In this document: in pieces, positions 62,759 to 64,000 of the stretch
Position numbering within the stretch: position 1 is the stretch's first letter
Layout of the letters: each line of letters opens with the position of its first letter
Assembly: GCF_017377795.1 (NCBI RefSeq)
Contig: NZ_JAFRDR010000014.1
Span: 1-64,000, forward strand
Direction of reading: 5' to 3'
Origin: Williamsia soli
Lineage (GTDB): Bacteria; Actinomycetota; Actinomycetes; Mycobacteriales; Mycobacteriaceae
DNA length: 64,000 bases
Position numbers and translations under genes: made by a program
Notes under the pieces: model-generated
Databases searched by the model: none
Told to the model about the DNA's origin: nothing
Seen by the model: only the letters and a program-made list of their open reading frames with translations

Positions 62759-62927
62759 GTCCGTGGCTCGGATTGCACCGGTCTTTCGCGGACGCACGAG
62801 CAGACCTTCGGCGTAATCCGAACGTGCGACTCGACAGATCAATCCGCCCCAAATATTCTGATTTCTCCTAGGCGCTTCATCGTCAGGGCGCAGCGCCCTC
62901 TCGCTACCGAACGAAGAGAGAATCGCG

Positions 62928-63157
62928 ATGTCGGTCGGTCCGGACGAGCGGTTTCTTGTCCTCGACGAGCAGGACTGCACTCGATCTGGCTTCCAAAACG
63001 CGCCGTGCCGGCCGGGTGGACGAATGTCTCGGCGGATCCCAAAGCTTTCTGCCTCGACCCCATCGACTCCGTCTACACAGTCTTGTGTTTGCGCAGCCTC
63101 CTCGAGAAAGGTCCCCATGCCCGAGAAGACCGCCGTCATCGAAGTGCCCGCGGGTGA
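62928..63157 (+). pseudogene. MbtH-like gene with one-base frameshift
   Basis: ATG 62928 reads MSVGPDERFLVLDE, the typical MbtH beginning. From about 62968 the matching sequence is in the next frame: AGLHSIWLPKRAVPAGWTNV and SADPKAFCLDPIDSVYTVLC, ending LRSLLEKGPH and running to a stop at 63157. It preserves S-x-W-x-P, PAGW and the CLDxI...T spacing of MbtH proteins, with Trp changed to Tyr in the last block. One missing G near 62965-62971 would restore the frame. It may be a real mutation or a base-call error. It would overlap the next gene's start. Confidence 0.65.
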
Positions 63158-64000
63158 CGCCTCCGGGGCAGTGGAAAGTCGCCGAGCCGAGATTCTTGAG
63201 ACCGTACACTCCATGGGGTCCGTTCTCCTCCGTGGCTTCGATGAGCTCAGCGTCGAAGAGTTCTCTGGGGTGGCCGAGATTCTGCTCGACGACGTCGTCC
63301 GCGAAAACGGCGAGCACGAACCCATCGGGGCGTCGAGTTTTGTGCAGACTCCGGTGCGCTTCAGCCCCGAGCGCAAGCTGCTTTGGCACAACGAGAACTC
63401 TTTTAACCATCGTTGGCCGCTGATCCTATTATTTTGCCCAGTTGTCACGGCCACGAGCGGCGGCCGAACGCCGCTGACCGACGCTCGAGAGCTACTCAGG
63501 GTGCTCGACCCTGCGATCGTCGAGCTGTTCCGTGAGCGTGGCATCACCTATGTGCGCCGCTTCGGTAACGGCATCGGCTTGCCCTGGCAGAAAGTCTTCG
63601 GGACCGATATCCGCTCGAAGCTCGAATCTCGTGCGGCCGCTGAGGGCGTCGCGGTCGAGTGGGGCACTGGCGGCAAATTGACGACCTGGAGCGTCCGTCC
63701 CGCGATGATCTCGCATCCGCTGACCGGCGAGCTGGCGTGGTTCGGTCAGCCGACCCACTGGCACCCCGCGTGCCTGGAAGACGAGACCCGCGAGGCGCTG
63801 ATTGACGTTCTCGGCGTCGACGATCTCCCACGCGACTGCCGCTTCGGCGACGGATCGGTCATCCCTGATTCGGTCATGGTCGAGTTGGTTGCGGCCCACG
63901 AATCGATCGAGAGCTCGTTCGACTGGATCGTAGGGGACGTGCTTATCGTTGACAACGTGCTGTCCGCGCATGCGCGCGATGCATACGAGGGTCCACGCCG
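63117..64000 (+). CDS. TauD/SyrP-type Fe(II)/2-oxoglutarate dioxygenase, runs off window
   Basis: At least 294 residues from ATG 63117 with AAAGG five bases upstream; an in-frame ATG at 63024 is possible but lies within the MbtH-like sequence. The iron ligands His91 and Glu93 are in LLWHNENSFNHRW, the HxE variant seen in SyrP-type hydroxylases. The distal His is in DNVLSAHARDAYEGPR, followed by the 2-oxoglutarate Arg. SyrP relatives hydroxylate amino acids bound to NRPS carriers. With a serine-type adenylation domain upstream, hydroxylation or desaturation of an amino-acid unit is likely. The 3' end is outside. Confidence 0.88.
   Translation, partial: MPEKTAVIEVPAGDASGAVESRRAEILETVHSMGSVLLRGFDELSVEEFSGVAEILLDDVVRENGEHEPIGASSFVQTPVRFSPERKLLWHNENSFNHRWPLILLFCPVVTATSGGRTPLTDARELLRVLDPAIVELFRERGITYVRRFGNGIGLPWQKVFGTDIRSKLESRAAAEGVAVEWGTGGKLTTWSVRPAMISHPLTGELAWFGQPTHWHPACLEDETREALIDVLGVDDLPRDCRFGDGSVIPDSVMVELVAAHESIESSFDWIVGDVLIVDNVLSAHARDAYEGPR

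Noticed and set aside
1-64000. tRNA, rRNA or riboswitch genes
   Set aside because: I looked for T-loop-like GGTTCGAATC words and conserved cores by eye; the few GTTCGAA occurrences lie inside coding frames without a cloverleaf.

Overview
The window is high-GC actinobacterial DNA. An Lsr2-family protein, a DUF3558-type lipoprotein, a GAP/Sap-family membrane protein, frequent GTG/TTG starts and NtaA-like and SqdB-like genes point to Mycobacteriales (Mycolicibacterium, Gordonia or Rhodococcus type). The genus cannot be fixed from the sequence. I see no rRNA, tRNA or CRISPR array. The region is accessory: small catabolic, defence, mobile and biosynthetic modules separated by decayed stretches.

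Layout. 1-5.5 kb: a minus-strand catabolic unit (zinc alcohol dehydrogenase, two acyl-CoA synthetase-like proteins, TetR regulator, then a cupin) with a symmetrical tandem operator in front of the dehydrogenase. 6-9.7 kb: a methyltransferase/endonuclease pair and a DUF4145 protein. 10-11.8 kb: a membrane-anchored 12-residue-repeat protein and a small HTH protein behind two palindromes. 12.2-18.1 kb: a visibly lower-GC, tightly coupled operon (ThiL/PurM-like ATP enzyme, class III aminotransferase, two methyltransferases, a Gfo/Idh oxidoreductase, then a NUDIX hydrolase) with no pathway I recognise. 18.2-20 kb: decayed DNA. 20-24.6 kb: phospholipase D-like protein, CorA transporter, BASS symporter and a DUF1016 nuclease.

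25.47-43.0 kb is best read as one 17.5-kb mobile element inserted in an ATP-dependent DNA ligase gene. The ligase N-terminus (to the KWDG motif) lies at 25384-25470 and the rest resumes in register at 42997, followed by a later frameshift. At the right end the element carries a recombinase / XRE / recombinase operon. Its cargo includes a UDP-sulfoquinovose synthase (SqdB), a BcsB-like protein and a processive GT2 glycosyltransferase in one operon. The same cargo holds LapA, an SdsA1-type alkyl sulfatase, DUF389, two DUF1254 proteins, a SulP anion transporter and a GAP/Sap protein. This suggests a sulfoquinovose-containing exopolysaccharide with associated organosulfate and anion handling.

43.9-49.5 kb holds an IS110 transposase, a SMI1/KNR4-domain protein, Lsr2, a pseudogene and a lipoprotein. 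50-58.5 kb is a defence island: McrBC, an EcsC-like protein, a SAP-domain protein, and a two-gene unit of an SMC/Rad50-like ATPase with a zinc-hook CPVC motif plus a small partner. 58.6-64 kb is the edge of a small non-ribosomal-peptide-type cluster: a truncated luciferase-like monooxygenase, a CmcI-like methyltransferase with a zinc finger, a stand-alone serine-type adenylation domain, a PLP aminotransferase, a frameshifted MbtH-like gene and a SyrP/TauD-type dioxygenase that runs off the end.
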